From Chitinophaga costaii (GTDB lineage: Bacteria; Bacteroidota; Bacteroidia; Chitinophagales; Chitinophagaceae): a stretch of 64,000 bases of DNA. The translations under genes and the position numbers were made by a program. Every line of letters begins with the position of its first letter. Within the stretch, counting starts at the first letter, position 1. The DNA lies in assembly GCF_900094705.1 (NCBI RefSeq), contig NZ_FMAR01000001.1:186001-250000 (forward strand), written 5' to 3'. This document shows positions 60,704 through 64,000 of the stretch, piece after piece. The notes beneath the pieces were generated by a model, which saw only the letters and a list, made by a program, of their open reading frames with translations, searched no databases and was not told the origin of the DNA.

Positions 60704-61060
60704 ATGGCAAATTATTTTCCGTTCACGATCAGTGATTACAAAGGCACTTTTGGTATCGTCGCAGCTGTTGAAAGCCCGGAACTAAATTCCCGGTATTTCA
60801 ACATTTTCAGTAAGTATAATTATGAAGGCAATGGTTTTGCATGGGAAGGGATTATTAAACAGATCCTGGAAAAATTAGCCCCCGACCTGCTAACCCACGT
60901 GGAATACGATACACTGGAAGGCGGTTTTTACGCCTATGCCGATTCCAAGGATACACAACTGCGCATCCTGGACGTGCTGGTGCCGGTATTTAATGACGAC
61001 CAGGTGCTGGAAGATTATTTGTCGCAGGCAGATCCTTCTCAAATGACGGCAGGCGCATAA
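60704..61060 (+). CDS. Imm51-like immunity family protein
   Basis: This 118-residue protein has FGIVAAVESPELNSRYFNIF, YEGNGFAWEGIIKQIL, GGFYAYADSKDTQLRILDVLVPVFND and LEDYLSQAD. These fit the Imm51 family of polymorphic-toxin immunity proteins, which bind and block a cognate toxin. No toxin gene is nearby, so it may be an orphan antidote or a protein with another role. It is cytoplasmic, with no signal peptide. A terminator follows 27 bases past the stop. Confidence 0.65.
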   Translation: MANYFPFTISDYKGTFGIVAAVESPELNSRYFNIFSKYNYEGNGFAWEGIIKQILEKLAPDLLTHVEYDTLEGGFYAYADSKDTQLRILDVLVPVFNDDQVLEDYLSQADPSQMTAGA

Positions 61061-61086
61061 TACGAACGCAATTGTTTACCGCATTA

Positions 61087-61121
61087 AAAAAGCCTTGGAA
61101 CATTTGATTCCAGGGCTTTTT
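61087..61121. terminator. bidirectional terminator
   Basis: AAAAAGCCTTGGAA pairs with TTCCAGGGCTTTTT, with one G-T pair and a 7-base loop. It separates the convergent Imm51-like and SDR genes. Confidence 0.88.
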
Positions 61122-61160
61122 AAATTCTATACATTTGCGCCGCCTGCGGCGCACCTGCAT

Positions 61161-61874
61161 TTAAGGATTGGTAGACCAAAGGCCTGCTTCTTTTACAAAC
61201 ACCCTGCGGTTTAACTTCAATTGCATCACCACCAGTTCTGCCAAATCCGACGGCTGCATCACCTTATCGGGGTTGCCATCGGTAAGTTGGAGGTTTACCG
61301 CCAGGTCGGTAGCCACGGTACTGGGGGTAAGCGAAGTAACGCGGATATTGTGCTTGCGCACTTCCTGCATGAGCGACTCCGACAGAGCAATGAGGCCTGC
61401 CTTAGAGGCGCTGTAGGCGCTGGTTACCGCCGCACCGCGCTGGCCGGCGGTGGAAGAGATGTTTATAATATCGCCGGTACTGCGGGCTATCATAGCGGGC
61501 AGCACGGCGCGTGTTACGTAGTACACGCCAAACAGGTTCACTTTCACGATATCTTCCCACTGTGCCGGTTCCAGGGCCAGGAAACTGCCAAAGGCAGCAA
61601 TGCCGGCATTGTTAATCAAAATATCGATAGGCCCCTGGGTCAATACGCTGGTTACTGCGGCATTTACAGACGTTATGTCCGCCACGTTGGCCATTACGGT
61701 GAAGCTGCTACCACCGAGTGCCTTGATCTCGGCGGCTACTTGTTGCAGATCGTTTTCGGTGCGGGCCAGCAGGCTTACCCGTACGCCTTCCTGGGCCAGT
61801 GCTAGGGCTATGGCGCGGCCTATACCTTTACCCGCGCCGGTTACGAGGGCATGTTTTCCGGTTAATGATTCCAT
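61161..61874 (-). CDS. short-chain dehydrogenase/reductase (FabG-like)
   Basis: This 237-residue classical SDR has the cofactor motif TGAGKGIG (about residues 13-20) and NNAG (about 89-92). The catalytic Ser is in INISSTAG, and YSASK carries Tyr and Lys. Arg41 in LLAR favours NADPH. It reduces a 3-oxoacyl or related carbonyl; the exact substrate is unclear. It is probably cotranscribed with the SMC-like gene upstream, 27 bases away. Confidence 0.9.
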   Translation of the reverse strand: MESLTGKHALVTGAGKGIGRAIALALAQEGVRVSLLARTENDLQQVAAEIKALGGSSFTVMANVADITSVNAAVTSVLTQGPIDILINNAGIAAFGSFLALEPAQWEDIVKVNLFGVYYVTRAVLPAMIARSTGDIINISSTAGQRGAAVTSAYSASKAGLIALSESLMQEVRKHNIRVTSLTPSTVATDLAVNLQLTDGNPDKVMQPSDLAELVVMQLKLNRRVFVKEAGLWSTNP

Positions 61875-61901
61875 GATAAATATTTACTACAAGGTCGTTG
61901 T

Positions 61902-64000
61902 TTAATTTGAGGCTGCAATGCTTTCCTGCAATTCTTTGATGGTCATGTTGTACAACACGCTGTGCCGGTTTTGTACGCGCTGCACCAGGTGTACATGGGC
62001 GATGTAGTTTTGTACAATCTGTATTTTATCGCTGGGTGTTACCACCAGCAGCTGCAAGTGCAGCTGCTTGCACAGCTCCATGAGGTAGGTGGCTTTTTCT
62101 TCGTCCTGGTTACTAAAACTTTCATCTACCGCAATAAAGCGCAGGCTCTTGCTGTTTTTACCTTCTCGGGTAATGCCAAACTGGTAGGCAATAGCGCTGC
62201 ATAGAATAGTGTAGGTAAGTTGTGCCTTTTCTCCACCAGACAATTGCCCCATCTGCCGGTAGGTTTTCTTGAGTTCTTTGGTATCGGTATAAATTTCATC
62301 GGCCCAAAACTCGAACCAGTTGCGTACATCCATCACCCGGTTGCGGTACACTTCACTCTTATCCAGTTCTTCAATAAGGGGTAGCACGTGTTGTGAAAAA
62401 TGCCGGGCCTTTTCTTCAAAACTGCTTTGCTGCCAGTTGGACGACTGCGGCAAGGCATCCAGCAGTTTGGCGCGGAAGGCCCTGATGTCGGTGCCAGCGG
62501 GTACTGCGCGCTTGCCTAACTGGATGAAGGTATCCGGCAGGCGGTTAAAGTGAATACCCCGCAGCGAGTCATTGAGCTTGGCAATACTGTTCGTAATATC
62601 CCTTTCCCACTTCTCCATTTCTTCCTGCAGACCGCCGATTTTGTAGGTGATGGTATCGTTTATAAATTGCTCGAATGCCCGTTTGTATTTTGGTAAATTT
62701 TCCTGTTCCAGCTTATCCAGCCAGTCTACATACTCATTGGCATAGCGGGCGTCTTGCGGCAGGTGTTGTACCTCTCCCTCCCACTCTGGCGAAAACTTTT
62801 CTTTGAGTGCCAGCGAAGGATTTTTAATGCTTTGTATGCAGCGGTCCAGCAAGCGTTCTTCTTTGTGCAAGGCATCGCGTTGTTCGGACAGGGCGTTTTC
62901 CTGTTGCTGTTTAAACTGCTGGTACACCGGATCTATATCTTCCAGGGTTACGAAACCCAGGCGGGTGGCGTGTTGCTGTTGGAAAGACAACAGGGCGTCT
63001 TTGTCTGCTGCCGTAACATGCTCCATGAGGGGTTGCAGTAACACCAGTTGCTGGCGCAGGGAAGCGGCGGTATTTTGCTCCAGGGCTTCACGGCGGATGA
63101 GTTGTTCCTGCTGGCTGGCTACCTGGTCTTTTTCTGCCTGTATTTCCTGCAACTGCGCTTTCAGCAGATCTAGTTCTTTATTGGCGCTGCGCAGGCCCTG
63201 TGCCTGTTCGGTAAGTTTGTGAATGCCGCGCTGTATGCCGGTGATGTCCAGGCTGGAGAAGCCCGGCGTTTCTGCTATCCGCATCACGGCTACAAACTGC
63301 TGTTGTAATTTGGTGGCCCGCTGCCGGCATTTTTCCAGTGCTTCCTCCGCCTTAGACAGCTGCGCCGACAAGGTGTTGCGGCGGCTTATGAGGAAGTCTC
63401 TTTTCTTTTCATTGTTCCATCCCATTACAAAACGGCTGGGGTCCGACTTTTCGGCGCGGTCGTCTTTTTCGTGGCGGCGGCCATTTTTTATGAGGCCTTG
63501 CAAGGTAATGGCGCGCTCGTATCGCTCCATGCCGCGCTCACTGTCCAGGCACACATAATTGAACTGGCGGATGATTTGCTGCGCCACCCAATTGCCCAGT
63601 TTATGTTCGGGATGAAAGTCTAGCTTCTCCGACACCGTACCGGCTTCGGGATACTGCGAGAGCGGCACCTCCACAATATGCTCATACACCAGGCGGGCGC
63701 GCAGGTTGTTATTGTTCACATACTTATTTACCTTCTTATAGTGCTTATCGGCCACCAGCAGGCGCAGGGAAAACGAATGCAGTAATTTTTCCAACGCGGG
63801 CTGCCAGTCCATTTCCGCAGCATTCACCTGCATCAGTTCTCCGGCAAAGGGCAGGTCGTTGCTGTCTATCTCCAAGGCATCGCACAGTTGCTGGCGGGCG
63901 GCCATGAGGTGGGCGGGTATGTTGTTTTTACTTTGCAGCAGGTTTTGCAGTTCCTGTTCCAACTGTTTCTTTTCCGCGCCCGCTTTTTCCCGGCTGTTTT
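61902..64000 (-). CDS. SMC/MukB-like ATPase, JetC-type (partial, runs off right edge)
   Basis: The frame is open through the right edge; 699 codons are visible. Long coiled coils (about 170-290 and 310-400 of the visible part, rich in Glu/Gln/Leu) precede an ABC head with signature QLSGGEKAQLTYTI, Walker B FIAVDESFSNQDEE and LLVVTPSDKIQ (His-switch region). The C-terminus ends TIKELQESIAAS. It matches the C-terminal half of the MukB-like JetC/MksB subunit of Wadjet, which recognises and cleaves small circular plasmids together with JetA, JetB and JetD. The other jet genes would lie to the right, outside the window. JetD is not directly downstream; an SDR gene is. Confidence 0.75.
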   Translation of the reverse strand, partial: NSREKAGAEKKQLEQELQNLLQSKNNIPAHLMAARQQLCDALEIDSNDLPFAGELMQVNAAEMDWQPALEKLLHSFSLRLLVADKHYKKVNKYVNNNNLRARLVYEHIVEVPLSQYPEAGTVSEKLDFHPEHKLGNWVAQQIIRQFNYVCLDSERGMERYERAITLQGLIKNGRRHEKDDRAEKSDPSRFVMGWNNEKKRDFLISRRNTLSAQLSKAEEALEKCRQRATKLQQQFVAVMRIAETPGFSSLDITGIQRGIHKLTEQAQGLRSANKELDLLKAQLQEIQAEKDQVASQQEQLIRREALEQNTAASLRQQLVLLQPLMEHVTAADKDALLSFQQQHATRLGFVTLEDIDPVYQQFKQQQENALSEQRDALHKEERLLDRCIQSIKNPSLALKEKFSPEWEGEVQHLPQDARYANEYVDWLDKLEQENLPKYKRAFEQFINDTITYKIGGLQEEMEKWERDITNSIAKLNDSLRGIHFNRLPDTFIQLGKRAVPAGTDIRAFRAKLLDALPQSSNWQQSSFEEKARHFSQHVLPLIEELDKSEVYRNRVMDVRNWFEFWADEIYTDTKELKKTYRQMGQLSGGEKAQLTYTILCSAIAYQFGITREGKNSKSLRFIAVDESFSNQDEEKATYLMELCKQLHLQLLVVTPSDKIQIVQNYIAHVHLVQRVQNRHSVLYNMTIKELQESIAASN

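Overview
The window looks like chromosomal DNA of a Bacteroidota bacterium, most likely a Chitinophaga-like member of the Chitinophagaceae. The clues are a SusC/SusD pair with FecR and an ECF sigma factor, a UpxY-type NusG paralogue, TATnTTTG-type -7 promoter boxes, a LytTR/LytS two-component pair, and the absence of Shine-Dalgarno sequences ahead of most starts. Most of the window is a mixed housekeeping and nutrient-acquisition region. Positions about 4.3-14.5 kb form an accessory region of insertion sequences and decaying genes, and its 9.9-14.4 kb part is visibly richer in A+T.

Layout. 1-2985 (minus strand): start of a nonribosomal peptide synthetase-type condensation protein running off the left edge, overlapped by its UpxY/NusG-like antiterminator, with a PIG-L deacetylase upstream. 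3115-4308: family 2 glycosyltransferase. 4340-9888: IS graveyard, with two oppositely oriented fragments of an IS1182-type transposase, an IS3/IS407-type element, and an IS21 element sitting in a second, truncated IS21. 9888-12182 (minus): three tandem small peptides with a shared leader motif and a shared Ser/Thr/Glu/Asp-rich tail, followed by the fused ends of an internally deleted ATP-grasp peptide maturase and by an unknown 477-residue protein. I read this as a broken graspetide-like RiPP locus. 12575-14233: large serine recombinase. 14509-14581: tRNA-Lys.

14.6-36.3 kb: ordinary metabolism (penicillin acylase family enzyme, BioF, MiaE, patatin with outer-membrane barrel, GSCFA protein, HMG-CoA lyase-like enzyme, RlmB, Nudix, GNAT, EamA exporter with a divergent MocR regulator, M28 peptidase, amine oxidase, LytTR/LytS pair, HAD phosphatase, secreted class II cyclic-nucleotide phosphodiesterase).

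36.5-54.6 kb: nutrient-uptake genes. These are a LacI regulator, then a minus-strand locus of ECF sigma, FecR, SusC with STN domain, SusD, a lipoprotein zinc metallopeptidase and a DUF4302 lipoprotein. An AAA/DUF4143 ATPase gene lies between sigma and FecR and is preceded by four repeats with an exact 33-bp period. A GH31 enzyme and a TonB-dependent siderophore receptor follow.

54.9-64 kb: murein L,D-transpeptidase, sodium/solute symporter, two small membrane-protein genes each with an in-frame stop, DinB polymerase, an Imm51-like protein, an SDR oxidoreductase, and the C-terminal part of an SMC/MukB-like ATPase resembling JetC of Wadjet systems, cut by the right edge.

The most unusual items are the three-precursor RiPP locus with its deleted ATP-grasp gene (11322-12182) and the phased 33-bp array in front of the AAA ATPase (46748-46859).
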